Assembly (NCBI GenBank): GCA_963665265.2 | Contig: OY762224.2 | Location: 2,294,001 to 2,358,000 of the forward strand | Direction: 5' to 3' | From: CAXXHQ01 sp963665265 | GTDB taxonomy: Bacteria; Planctomycetota; Planctomycetia; Pirellulales; Thermoguttaceae | DNA: 64,000 nucleotides | Shown here: piece after piece, positions 44,216-53,184 of the stretch | Layout of the letters: each line of letters opens with the position of its first letter | Position numbering within the stretch: the first letter of the stretch is position 1 | Made by a program: the position numbers and the translations under genes | The notes under the pieces: model-generated | Seen by the model: only the letters and a program-made list of their open reading frames with translations | What the model was told of the DNA's origin: nothing | Databases searched by the model: none

Positions 44216-44680
44216 ATGACCGCTATCGACGATTCTTTCTCTTGGCGAAGCGAGCATGCGATTCCGAGCGATCCTCGGGCGGCGCGCGTCGTGTTGGACG
44301 AACTGCTGCGGCAAATGGAGTCGCTCGCTTGGAACGAGCATGAAGTCTTTTGCGTTCATCTGGCGGTCTATGAGGCGATGATGAACGCCGTCGTTCACGG
44401 CAATCGGTGCGACGATTGCAAACGAATATCGGTCGTTTGCGAACTCTCTTCAGAAATAGTCCGAGTTCGAATTAAAGACGAAGGGCCCGGGTTCAATCCC
44501 GGCGTCGTTCCGAACCCTACGGAAACCCTGTTCGTCGAACGAGACTGCGGCCGAGGCCTTTGGCTGATGAAGGCCTTTATGTCGGAAGTGTCGTACAACG
44601 AGGTCGGAAACGAAGTGACGCTGGAAAAACGTCGCGGCGATAAGAACTCGAGCATGCGACGCACGGCCTTTACGCTCTAA
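44216..44680 (+). CDS. Anti-sigma factor serine kinase-like ATPase (RsbW/SpoIIAB type)
   Basis: 154 residues from the ATG at 44216. The frame opens at 44150, overlapping the STAS gene, but the leader lacks similarity. GHKL ATPase motifs: N-box EAMMNAVVHGN, G1 DEGPGFNPG, G2 GRGLWLMKAF. The N-terminus (SEHAIPSDPRAARVVLDELL) fits the RsbW fold. It lies 43 bp after the STAS gene in the same direction. Inferred to phosphorylate the STAS protein and hold an unseen sigma factor or other target. Confidence 0.9.
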   Translation: MTAIDDSFSWRSEHAIPSDPRAARVVLDELLRQMESLAWNEHEVFCVHLAVYEAMMNAVVHGNRCDDCKRISVVCELSSEIVRVRIKDEGPGFNPGVVPNPTETLFVERDCGRGLWLMKAFMSEVSYNEVGNEVTLEKRRGDKNSSMRRTAFTL

Positions 44681-44757
44681 CGTCGGACGGCATGACTCAA
44701 ACTAATTTGCTAGTGCGCGTAACCTGAGGAGAACGCCTGCCGCAGTGTTCCGCAGCC

Positions 44758-44779
44758 GGAACGGCACAGAGGCCGTTCC
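44758..44779. repeat. GTAGGG-type palindromic element 1
   Basis: GGAACGGC-ACAGAG-GCCGTTCC is a perfect 8-bp stem; on the minus strand it is preceded by TGTAGG. It sits between the converging anti-sigma and DsbD genes. It shares its layout with elements at 54929-54951 and 63141-63161. Confidence 0.6.
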
Positions 44780-44808
44780 CTACAGAACGCTATTTGCGCG
44801 GCGCTACG

Positions 44809-46974
44809 CTAGGACCCCGCCGGCTTGCTTGGTCCGGCCTTTTCGATATCATCGAGCAGGTCTTGAACCAAATAACCCCCAAGCTTTACGATCGGACGGT
44901 TCGCCGCATCTGCGGGGAAAATCGCCAGCACGGGCACCTGATTCGCGCCAAGCATTTTTAGCATCGCGTCGATGTCCGGCTCCGGTACGGTCCAGTCCGC
45001 TTTCATTAGTACAATACGGTTGTCGCGTACCGCTTTCAAAAAGGCTTCGCTCTTCAAAACGGTGTTCTCCAACGTTTTGCACGTCGCGCACCAGTCTGCA
45101 GTGAAATCGACGATTACTGTCTTGCCGCCGACCGACGCCGGCGCTTTTCCTTCGGCTTTTTTCGTCTCTCCCGTCGAAGCGACGGCCACGAAATCAAAAC
45201 CTTGAGCACGACGTTCCTGCAACGTTTTGGCGATGCCGGTCTGCACCCGGTTTTCCAAACGCTCGGCCATGTAGTCTTTTAAGCTACCCATCGAAAACCC
45301 TTCGCCGCCGTTATTGATTCCGACGAAGAGAAGGAACACGGCGATGACGGTGACGGCCGTCGATTGCAGCCAAGCGACGGCTTGCTTTCCCCATTCTTCA
45401 TAAATCGGCACGCGATTAATTCGCCAGCACGCGGCCCAAATCACCATCAAAAGCGCGAAGCTCGGCACGACGTAGGCGAGGTCCAAAAACGTGAAAATGT
45501 AAACGACCGTGGCCATCAGAACGAAGCCCATGATCTGCTTGAACGTTTCCATCCATGCGCCGGGCTTAGGTAGAAATTTTACGAGGCCGGGAAACGCGCC
45601 GATCAGCAGGTACGGGCTCGCCATGCCCAGCCCGATGCTGAAAAAGACGAGGAACGTATTTTGCGGCGGTTGACGTACGGCCCAAGCCAAGGCCGAGGCC
45701 ATCATCGGTCCTGTGCAAGGAGTGGCGAGCAGGGTCGTGATCACTCCTTTGAGAAACGCGCCGGAAAAACCTTCTTTCGTGGCCAATTCGGCTCCTTTGC
45801 CGCCGGAAACGAAACCAGGGATCGGAATTTCCCAAACTCCGAGGAAGCTAAGTCCCATCATGAAGACGACGGCGGCCATGACGACATTAAACGCGGCGTA
45901 TTGAAACAGACCGCCCCAGCCTAATTGGGCGAACGCCGCCAATGCGGCGAGAATCATAAAGACCGAGATGAGGCCGACCGAGTACCAGACGTTCAGCAGA
46001 AAGGCATGCGAACGGCTTTTGCCCGCCTGTTCGACGAAAGACAGGACCTTTAGCCCAATAACCGGCAAAACGCACGGCATGATATTTAAAATGATTCCGC
46101 CTAAAAAGCCGAGGCAGAGCATGCTCCCGAGAGTTGCGCTCTGGTCTTGCGAAATCACGTATTGGTGAATTGCTACCGGATCGAATCTATCGCCCACACA
46201 TTGCAAAAAAAAAGCCTTGGAAAACGGTCGCCACTCGGCGGAGCCTTCGTCGGCGGGAGCTTTAGCGACGATCGGCGCGGCCGCCGGAGCGGCGGTTCCT
46301 TCCGACGACGTTTTTTTCTCGGCGGCGGGTTGCGCATTTGGTTTTTCCGACTCGGTCGCCTTCGGCTTCTCCGTTTGTTTCGGCGCCTCTAAAAACTTCG
46401 GCGGGATTTTGACTCCGTCGCCGACCTTCGCAATGAAAGAAACCGTTCGGGGCGGCAAGCACGAATCTTCCTTGCAGGCTTGAAAGAAAAGCGTTCCTTC
46501 GATCTTCAAGTTTTGAACGTCGACGTCTTTGGCGATTTCGATCGGCGCGAACCACGTCACGCGGTCGGCATGCGTCTCGATGACGATATTGCCGAACGCC
46601 TCCGGTTGCTTTCCTTTTTTCGGCTCGGGATAGGCGCGAAAATCGTCGAGTAACTTGACCGGCGAATTTTCTTTTGGCGATTTAATCTCGATTTTCGTAC
46701 GGATGGGGCCGCCCGACGGTTGCGTGATCGAATAGATGTGCCAATGATCGGCGATGATAGCGGTCACGAAGAGCCGCGCCGGCTGACCGTCCTTCGCCGG
46801 CGTAAATTGCGACTTGAGTTTCATGACCTGTTGTTCGCCGCCGGGGCCTTGGGCGATCGCCGAGGTCGTCAATAAAGATGTCAGCAACATTGCGCCGACA
46901 AGCGCCCCAAAAGCGACCTTTCGGAGGCAATCCCGCATTCTCGAAGCCAAACCAACCGCAATTGGCATAGTCAT
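44809..46974 (-). CDS. dsbD: Thiol:disulfide interchange protein DsbD
   Basis: 721 residues. Signal peptide (GALVGAMLLTSLLTTSAIAQ); an N-terminal DsbD-alpha-like domain with PSGGPIRTKIEIKSP and FQACKEDSCLPPR; an Ala/Pro/Lys linker (~195-245). Next come eight membrane segments of the CcdA/DsbD core with the redox Cys in GGIILNIMPCVLPVIGLKVL and TTLLATPCTGPMMASALAWA. A C-terminal thioredoxin domain has DFTADWCATCKTLENTVL. It carries electrons from cytosolic thioredoxin to the periplasm. All expected cysteine pairs are present. It is convergent with the anti-sigma pair. Confidence 0.93.
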   Translation of the reverse strand: MTMPIAVGLASRMRDCLRKVAFGALVGAMLLTSLLTTSAIAQGPGGEQQVMKLKSQFTPAKDGQPARLFVTAIIADHWHIYSITQPSGGPIRTKIEIKSPKENSPVKLLDDFRAYPEPKKGKQPEAFGNIVIETHADRVTWFAPIEIAKDVDVQNLKIEGTLFFQACKEDSCLPPRTVSFIAKVGDGVKIPPKFLEAPKQTEKPKATESEKPNAQPAAEKKTSSEGTAAPAAAPIVAKAPADEGSAEWRPFSKAFFLQCVGDRFDPVAIHQYVISQDQSATLGSMLCLGFLGGIILNIMPCVLPVIGLKVLSFVEQAGKSRSHAFLLNVWYSVGLISVFMILAALAAFAQLGWGGLFQYAAFNVVMAAVVFMMGLSFLGVWEIPIPGFVSGGKGAELATKEGFSGAFLKGVITTLLATPCTGPMMASALAWAVRQPPQNTFLVFFSIGLGMASPYLLIGAFPGLVKFLPKPGAWMETFKQIMGFVLMATVVYIFTFLDLAYVVPSFALLMVIWAACWRINRVPIYEEWGKQAVAWLQSTAVTVIAVFLLFVGINNGGEGFSMGSLKDYMAERLENRVQTGIAKTLQERRAQGFDFVAVASTGETKKAEGKAPASVGGKTVIVDFTADWCATCKTLENTVLKSEAFLKAVRDNRIVLMKADWTVPEPDIDAMLKMLGANQVPVLAIFPADAANRPIVKLGGYLVQDLLDDIEKAGPSKPAGS

Positions 46975-47341
46975 TTTCCTTGTTTTTGCGAAAAAACGAT
47001 CCGAAAGACCATTTTTGAAAACGCTTGGGCATTTCTATTAACTATCTCAGATGTCTCGATGCGTCAATAGGTTACGATTAAACCAGGACGGCGCCACGGT
47101 TTCGCGGCTGAGCTTATATTTTACGCGAAAACCGTTGAAGGCTGAAAAATCGCTAACTTCCTAATAATCAAAAATCTTGCAAGTCATTGGCTGCAAACGC
47201 TTTCAACGATTACGCAGGGAGGGTAATATAGGTGGCATGCGTCGATTGTCTGAAAGATTTCGGCTTCACAAGCAACACATTGAGTATCTTTACGTCGGCG
47301 CGAGATTTGAACGCCCAACCTCACTTTTTTGAGTGACAACT
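46975..47341. other. Divergent intergenic region
   Basis: Promoter region between dsbD and the metalloprotease gene. No gene, hairpin with T-run or repeat is recognised. Confidence 0.4.
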
Positions 47342-50206
47342 ATGATGAAACTGCTTCGTCTATTGCTTTCCGGCTGCATTGCGGCGGTCATTGCCGCTCC
47401 TTCTTTCGCGGAGTCCGTTCCTGTAAACACGTTGAGTGCCACGAGCGCGGAGAAGTCCGACTCGAAGCCGGCGACGAACGACGCGTCCGCTTCCGGCACG
47501 GTCTCGCAAACGCCGACTCCCGCCGCGACTCCGACGCCTGCCGGTACGGCCGAGGCAGCGGCCGCCGCGGTAAAGAAACCGAAGTTTCCGCCGTTCGCCG
47601 ACGTGCTCGGCGACGCCCAATCGCTCGAAGGTTTGTTTAAGATTTATCGCAAAGATTCGAAGCTCTACGCCGAGCTTGGTCCTTCGAATTTGAATCGGGA
47701 CTATCTTGTGGTGATGGCCATCGCTCGCGGAATCGCCGAGGCTCCGCTGATCGGCGGGATGTCGCTCGATTTCGGCAACGATTGGGTTTGGCAGTTCCGC
47801 AAAGTGGACGATCGCATTCAAATCGTGCGTCGCAATCTTCGCTTCCGCGCCAACAAAGGGACGCCGACGGAGAAGGCCGTTTATTTCGCTTACACCGACA
47901 GCATTCTTTATAGTTTGCCGATCGTCACGCAAGGCCCCGGCGGCTTCGTCGTCGATCTTACGCCGGTGTTTATGAGCGATCTGCCGCAAATCGGCTCGAT
48001 GCTGCGAGGCTTCTCTTTCTCGCCCGATCGTTCGACCTGGGCGAGCGTCAAAGCCTATCGCGACAACGTCGAGTTGCAAGTCGCCGCGACATTCTCCGGC
48101 GGCGGCTCGCTCGGCAAGAGCATGGAAACGGTGGCCGACCCGCGAGGCGTGTCGATCAACATTCATTACTCGATCAGTCGTCTTCCTGAAACCGGATACC
48201 AACCCCGTGTGGCCGACGATCGCGTGGGCTATTTCCTCACGGTCATTAAAGATTTTTCCAAGCCTGGCTCCGACGACCAGTTCGTCCGTTACGTGAATCG
48301 TTGGGATTTGCGCAAGGCCGAGCCTGGCTCGTCGATGTCGCCCCCGGCCAATCCGATCATCTTTTGGATTGAAAAGACGGTACCCTACAAATATCGCGCG
48401 CCGATTCGCGAGGGCATTTTGGAATGGAACAAGGCCTTTGAAAAGGCCGGATTCGTGAACGCCATCGAAGTCCGTCAGCAACCCGACGATGCGACTTGGG
48501 ACCCTGAAGACATTAACTACAACACGTTCCGCTGGATCACGTCGAACGCCGGAATGGCGATGGGCCCCAGCCGCGTGAATCCGTTGACCGGCGAAATTCT
48601 CGACGCTGACATTATTTTCGACGCCGACTTCATTGAAAGCTGGACGCGTCGTTTTGAGATTACGCCCCCCGCGTCGAAGCCGACGAAGTCGGCCCTCATT
48701 CGTTTTTCAGAGGACGGCGTTGAGCGTCCGCTCGTTGATCTCGGGAGCCTCGCTCACGATCGACATTCGCTGCTTTGCGATTGCGCCCGAGGCATGGCCG
48801 AGCAAATGGCCTTTGGCTCGATCGCGTTGGCTGCCGACGCGAAGACGTTGCCCAAGGACAAAATCGACAAATTAATCCACGAAGGGATTCGTTCGGTTGC
48901 CATGCACGAAGTCGGTCATACTCTCGGTTTACGTCACAACTTCAAAGGAAGCACGTTCCATACTTTGGCCGATCTGAGCAATCCGGAAAAAACCCGTGAG
49001 ACGGGCCTTTCCGCCTCAATCATGGATTACGTTCCCTTGAACATCTCTCCTAAAGATCAAAAGCAAGGCGACTATTTCAGCACGACCATCGGCCCTTATG
49101 ACTATTGGGCCATCGAATACGGCTACAAACCGCTTTCCGGCGGAACGGACGGCGAAGCGGCCGAACTCAAGAAAATTGCCTCGCGATGCGCCGAGCCGGG
49201 ATTGGACTATGCCACCGACGAGGACGCGGAAGACGGCGACTCGGTGCAAGCCGACGCTCCTGATCCTTTGACGAACCGTTTCGACTTGAGCAAGGATCCC
49301 ATCCAGTTCGCCGAACAGCGCATTCAGGTCATTAAAGAGACCTTGCCGAAGTTGGTCGATTCGCTGGTTGAGCCGGGCGAAGGCTATCAAACGGTTCGTC
49401 GCGGCTTCGAGGCGTTGATGCGCGATCAAGCCAGCGTGGTAAAATACGTCGCTCGCTTCATCGGCGGCGTTTACGTTCACCGCGACCACAAAGGCGATCC
49501 GAATGCTCGTCAGCCGCTCGCTTTCGTCGAACCGGCTCGTCAGCGAGATGCGATGAGCTTCTTGGAAAAGAACGTCTTCGCCGTCGATTCGTACCAATTC
49601 CCGCCGGCATTGTTCAACTTCATGACTACGACTCCCTGGGAACATTGGGGCGTCACGAAGGAAGACCGGAAAGACTACCCGTTGCAAGAAAAAATCCTCG
49701 CGCAACAAGACGCAGTCCTCGAACGTCTGCTTGAGCCGGTTACGCTTTCGAGGATTGCCGACGCAGAAATGAAAACCGCGAAGGATCAAGACGTTTTTAC
49801 GACGGCCGAACTCCTCGGACGATTGACGAGCTCGATTTTCCAAGAAACCGAGAAGCTAGCCGACGGCAAGTTCACGAATCGTGAGCCGGCCGTTAGTCCG
49901 GCGCGTCGCAACTTGCAGCAACGCTATTTCCAGCATTTGGCGGACTTGGCCATGGAAAGCTCGAATCCAAACGGCGGAAGCATGGGAATCTTGATTATTC
50001 TCGGCGCCAGTCGAAAGCCCTCGCTTCCCGTCGGCCAATTCACCTCGGCTTCGGCGGCGGCCGAATTGAAGACCCTCCGCGAGCGAATTAAGAAGACGCT
50101 CGACGGCAAGGCTCAATTGGACGGCTATACCCGCGCCCACTTCGAGGAACTCGTCGCTCGAATCGATAAAGTTCTCGACGCTCGGCTCGAACTAAGCAAG
50201 CCGTAA
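47342..50206 (+). CDS. Secreted zinc metalloprotease (DUF5117/DUF4953 type)
   Basis: 954 residues from the ATG at 47342 (another ATG follows directly; a GTG three codons earlier opens the frame). Signal peptide LLRLLLSGCIAAVIAAPSFA, an Ala/Thr/Pro-rich linker, then DUF5117 (~90-280: FKIYRKDSKLYAELGPSNLN, SLDFGNDWVWQFRKVDDRIQ) and the metzincin-like catalytic part with HEVGHTLGLRHNFKGS (HExxHxxGxxH) around 525-540 and SIMDYVPLNI as the Met-turn. Such proteins are large periplasmic or secreted peptidases in Bacteroidetes and Planctomycetes. Terminator at 50237. Confidence 0.9.
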   Translation: MMKLLRLLLSGCIAAVIAAPSFAESVPVNTLSATSAEKSDSKPATNDASASGTVSQTPTPAATPTPAGTAEAAAAAVKKPKFPPFADVLGDAQSLEGLFKIYRKDSKLYAELGPSNLNRDYLVVMAIARGIAEAPLIGGMSLDFGNDWVWQFRKVDDRIQIVRRNLRFRANKGTPTEKAVYFAYTDSILYSLPIVTQGPGGFVVDLTPVFMSDLPQIGSMLRGFSFSPDRSTWASVKAYRDNVELQVAATFSGGGSLGKSMETVADPRGVSINIHYSISRLPETGYQPRVADDRVGYFLTVIKDFSKPGSDDQFVRYVNRWDLRKAEPGSSMSPPANPIIFWIEKTVPYKYRAPIREGILEWNKAFEKAGFVNAIEVRQQPDDATWDPEDINYNTFRWITSNAGMAMGPSRVNPLTGEILDADIIFDADFIESWTRRFEITPPASKPTKSALIRFSEDGVERPLVDLGSLAHDRHSLLCDCARGMAEQMAFGSIALAADAKTLPKDKIDKLIHEGIRSVAMHEVGHTLGLRHNFKGSTFHTLADLSNPEKTRETGLSASIMDYVPLNISPKDQKQGDYFSTTIGPYDYWAIEYGYKPLSGGTDGEAAELKKIASRCAEPGLDYATDEDAEDGDSVQADAPDPLTNRFDLSKDPIQFAEQRIQVIKETLPKLVDSLVEPGEGYQTVRRGFEALMRDQASVVKYVARFIGGVYVHRDHKGDPNARQPLAFVEPARQRDAMSFLEKNVFAVDSYQFPPALFNFMTTTPWEHWGVTKEDRKDYPLQEKILAQQDAVLERLLEPVTLSRIADAEMKTAKDQDVFTTAELLGRLTSSIFQETEKLADGKFTNREPAVSPARRNLQQRYFQHLADLAMESSNPNGGSMGILIILGASRKPSLPVGQFTSASAAAELKTLRERIKKTLDGKAQLDGYTRAHFEELVARIDKVLDARLELSKP

Positions 50207-50236
50207 TCGGCTCGTTTCATTGACAAGAAAAGCAAG

Positions 50237-50274
50237 AACGCCCTGTCGGAAGAAATTCGACGGGGCGTTTTTTT
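50237..50274 (+). terminator. Rho-independent terminator between convergent genes
   Basis: Stem AACGCCCTGTC (50237-50247) with GACGGGGCGTT (50259-50269), one non-Watson-Crick pair, followed by T5. It ends 2 bp before the stop of the MBL-fold gene. Confidence 0.85.
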
Positions 50275-50275
50275 G

Positions 50276-51025
50276 CTAGGATAGGTCTCGTAAAAACGGG
50301 TTCGACCGCTTTTCTTTTCCCACAGTCGTCGCGGGGCCATGTCCCGAATAGAGCGTCGCGTCGTCGGGCAGCGTGAACAATTGCGTTTGAATGCCGTCGA
50401 GCAGGTCTCGCAGGCTTCCGTCGGGAAAATCGGTCCGCCCGATACTACCCGAAAAAATCACGTCTCCAACGAAAACGACCGGCGGTTCGTAGCCCTCGAC
50501 GACGTAGACCATGTGCCCTGTGGAATGGCCGGGTATTGATCGAGCTTCAAAGGTGAAGCCTGCCGCCTCGTAGCGATCGCCCCCTTTCAACGTCACGTCG
50601 GCGTCCGGACAAACCAGCGGCTCGCCGAACATGGCCGAGAGATTTTGGATGGGGTTGGTGAGTTTCGAGGCTTCGTCCAAGCCGATTACGAGCGGACACT
50701 CCGGCCAATTAGCCTTCAGGGCGCCCGTTCCGGCGATATGGTCGGCATGGCCGTGGGTAATCAAAATTGCGGCTGGAGTGACATCTAGGCCGTTTAGGTG
50801 GTCAATTATTTCCGTTGCGTCGGAGCCTGGGTCGACGACCACGCAGTCCAATCGGCCATTTTTCCGTAAAACATAGGCGTTTTCCTCAAATGGAAGCGAT
50901 AAAACGCTGGAAATAATAAAATCATGCGGTTTCAATAAAGTGCTCTCCCCGAAAGGATGTGTTTTAGATAAAATGCGAAGGATGCTGGAGAAAGTCCGGT
51001 GCGGCGTCGGGCGCCGTTTAGGCAA
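50276..51025 (-). CDS. MBL-fold metallo-hydrolase (glyoxalase II-like)
   Basis: About 210-249 residues. Metal-binding THGHADHIAGTGAL, later His in IPGHSTGHMVYVVE, Asp in FVGDVIFSGSIGRTDFP, and His in YSGHGPATTVGKE, the glyoxalase II-like pattern of YcbL-type enzymes. The ATG at 51025 opens the frame, but the first ~30 residues do not look like this family. A TTG about 30 codons in (near 50934), preceded by GGGGAGAGC and giving KPHDFIISSVLSLPFEENAY, is the more likely start. Predicted thioester hydrolysis. Confidence 0.85.
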   Translation of the reverse strand: MPKRRPTPHRTFSSILRILSKTHPFGESTLLKPHDFIISSVLSLPFEENAYVLRKNGRLDCVVVDPGSDATEIIDHLNGLDVTPAAILITHGHADHIAGTGALKANWPECPLVIGLDEASKLTNPIQNLSAMFGEPLVCPDADVTLKGGDRYEAAGFTFEARSIPGHSTGHMVYVVEGYEPPVVFVGDVIFSGSIGRTDFPDGSLRDLLDGIQTQLFTLPDDATLYSGHGPATTVGKEKRSNPFLRDLS

Positions 51026-51395
51026 ACCGACCTTGCACGGACAAACATAGTAATTCTCCGAAGTAAATCAAGCGATAACGAGCATTATAGGAACGGTGAA
51101 GACGGTTATTCGTCTTTTTCGCATTATGCGAATCGCCGGCCCCCAAACGCTTGGCCGGGTTCGTAACGGCGAATCGGGCCATCCGCTATTATCGCCGACG
51201 GATTCTAATTATCAAGGAAGATAACACGCCCAAGGCGCCTATTACGCCTCGATTGTATCGGTTTCGTTGAATTGTTATGCGTTCGCGTCGGACCCAGTCG
51301 CCAATGCAAACTCATTCGGAACTCGATCGTTGAAGGTAATGCATGCCGATCGTCCCACGGCATCCGACCGCCGCGCCTTACAAGGAGGGTATTTT
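51026..51395. other. Intergenic region, no gene seen
   Basis: Divergent promoter region between the MBL hydrolase and the DUF1571 protein. The DUF1571 frame stays open upstream to 51267, but its leader has no ribosome binding site. Confidence 0.4.
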
Positions 51396-52286
51396 ATGCA
51401 ACGCTTCGCTTCGCACTGTCGTTTCCTACTGTCGTTCTCAGCGATCGCTCTTAGCGTATCGTACGTTTTTGCCGAAACTCCCGCCGATAAATCAACTTCG
51501 CAAAATCGACCTCCTGTTAAAGTTGCCGAGCGAGCCGACGCGTTGAATCAAACGGCGGCAGCCGCTCCGCTTAGCCCCGGCAATCCGAACGAGCATCCGT
51601 TGATGCCTGCGCTTCGTTGGGCATACGACGGCATCGGCAACGTCGAAAAAATTCAAGATTATTCCGCTACCGTCGTCAAACGCGAGCGCATCGAAGGAAA
51701 AGTCGGCAACTACGAGCACATGTTCGTTAAAGTTCGTCACAATCCTTTTAGCGTCTATATGACCTTCCTCGCCCCCACCGAAGTAAAAGGCCGTGAAGTT
51801 CTTTACATTCAAGGCAAAAATGACAACAACATGTGGGCGCATGACGTCGGCATCCGCGATCGCCTCTTCGGTACCGTTTCGATTAAGCCCGACGGACCGA
51901 TCGCCATGAAGGGCCAACGTTATCCGCTCACCGAGTTGGGGATTCTCAACTTGACGAAGCGTTTGGTTCAAGTCGCCGAACAAGACGTGAAGTACGGCGA
52001 ATGCGAAGTGAACTTCGTGAAGAACGCTAAGATCAACGACCGCGTTTGCACGATGATTCAGGTCACCCACCCAGTTCCCCGCCGCAACTTCCTCTTCTAT
52101 CAAGCGCAAATATTCGTCGATGAGGAATTGAACCTGCCGATCCGTTACGCCTCCTACGATTGGCCGAAGGAAAAAGGCGGACAGCCCGAGTTGCTCGAAG
52201 AGTACACCTACTTGAAGCTCAAGCTGAACAACGGTTTCAACGATTCGGACTTCGACACGAAGAACCCGAATTACCGGTTCCACTAA
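51396..52286 (+). CDS. Secreted DUF1571 family protein
   Basis: 296 residues from the ATG at 51396, fixed by AAGGAGGG six bases upstream. Signal peptide (FLLSFSAIALSVSYVFAETP), then the DUF1571 domain: YSATVVKRERIEGKVGNYEH, FLAPTEVKGREVLYIQGKND, GTVSIKPDGPIAMKGQRYPL, AQIFVDEELNLPIRYASYDW. The fold is related to outer-membrane-lipoprotein-sorting/LolA-like beta-barrels, so lipid or lipoprotein handling in the periplasm is plausible but unproven. It is single, with its own terminator. Confidence 0.88.
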   Translation: MQRFASHCRFLLSFSAIALSVSYVFAETPADKSTSQNRPPVKVAERADALNQTAAAAPLSPGNPNEHPLMPALRWAYDGIGNVEKIQDYSATVVKRERIEGKVGNYEHMFVKVRHNPFSVYMTFLAPTEVKGREVLYIQGKNDNNMWAHDVGIRDRLFGTVSIKPDGPIAMKGQRYPLTELGILNLTKRLVQVAEQDVKYGECEVNFVKNAKINDRVCTMIQVTHPVPRRNFLFYQAQIFVDEELNLPIRYASYDWPKEKGGQPELLEEYTYLKLKLNNGFNDSDFDTKNPNYRFH

Positions 52287-52336
52287 ATTGCGACGAAACC
52301 GGGATTGGCTGAACGCCCCCGACTGACTTATACTCG

Positions 52337-52376
52337 AACCTCGCTTTGGTCTTGTTCCGATCAAAGCGAGGTTTTT
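52337..52376 (+). terminator. Rho-independent terminator after the DUF1571 gene
   Basis: A 12-bp stem AACCTCGCTTTG (52337-52348) with CAAAGCGAGGTT (52362-52373), followed by a T-rich tail. The stem extends inward by a further GTC/GAT-type pairing. Confidence 0.85.
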
Positions 52377-52431
52377 CGTTTTTTTTTGGCCCCACGGCCG
52401 CGACATTCCTTTTGACGCGAAACTTAAATCA

Positions 52432-53184
52432 ATGAAAAGCTGCATCGTCATTCCCGCCCGTTTAGCCTCGACCCGGCTTCCTCGCAAACTGTTGTTGAAC
52501 GAGACGGGTAAGCCTTTGATCCAGCATACCTACGAATCGGCCTGCCGCGCCAAGCGCCCGTCGAGCGTCGCCGTAGCCGCCGATCATGAAGAGATCATTC
52601 ATGCGGTCGAAGCCTTCGGAGGCTTTGCCGTAATGACCAGCCCGACTTGCGCCAGCGGAACGGACCGAGTCGCCGAGGTGGCCCAAAAACTTCCCGACGT
52701 CGAGATCGTCGTCAATGTTCAAGGCGACGAGCCGGAAATCGCCGGCGCGTCGATTGATCTTGTCGTCGAGCTATTAGAAAACAACCCGCAGGCCTCGATG
52801 GCCACGCTTGCCACGCCGATTCGCAATCGAAAGCAGCTCGAAGATCCGTCGAACGTCAAAGTCGTTTTCGACGCCTCCGGCAAAGCGTTGTATTTCAGCC
52901 GAAGCGTGGTTCCGCACCCTCGGCAATGGGATGATTCGCTCCTCACCGCCGATCCGGCCGTGTTCTTCTTGCACATAGGACTCTACGCCTACCGCCGCGT
53001 TTTTCTCCTCCGGCTTGCGCAAATGCCGCCGTCGAAACTAGAGCAAATCGAGAAGCTCGAGCAACTCCGCGTTCTCGAGGCGGGCCAAGATATTTTGGTA
53101 GGCGTCGTTAACGAACGGACCTTCGGCATCGACACTCCCGAAGATTACCGGGCGTTCGTCGAAAAATATCAGGGCGTTTCTTAG
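52432..53184 (+). CDS. kdsB: 3-deoxy-manno-octulosonate cytidylyltransferase
   Basis: 250 residues, normal for KdsB. It makes CMP-Kdo for lipopolysaccharide, which implies a Gram-negative outer membrane. Nucleotide-binding start CIVIPARLASTRLPRKLL; VAADHEEIIHAVEAFGG; TCASGTDRVAEVA; VVNVQGDEPEI; FSRSVVPHPR; FLHIGLYAYRR; KLEQIEKLEQLRVLEAGQDI; and the C-terminal GIDTPEDY are all conserved. It ends with a 4-bp tail-to-tail overlap with the radical SAM gene. Confidence 0.95.
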   Translation: MKSCIVIPARLASTRLPRKLLLNETGKPLIQHTYESACRAKRPSSVAVAADHEEIIHAVEAFGGFAVMTSPTCASGTDRVAEVAQKLPDVEIVVNVQGDEPEIAGASIDLVVELLENNPQASMATLATPIRNRKQLEDPSNVKVVFDASGKALYFSRSVVPHPRQWDDSLLTADPAVFFLHIGLYAYRRVFLLRLAQMPPSKLEQIEKLEQLRVLEAGQDILVGVVNERTFGIDTPEDYRAFVEKYQGVS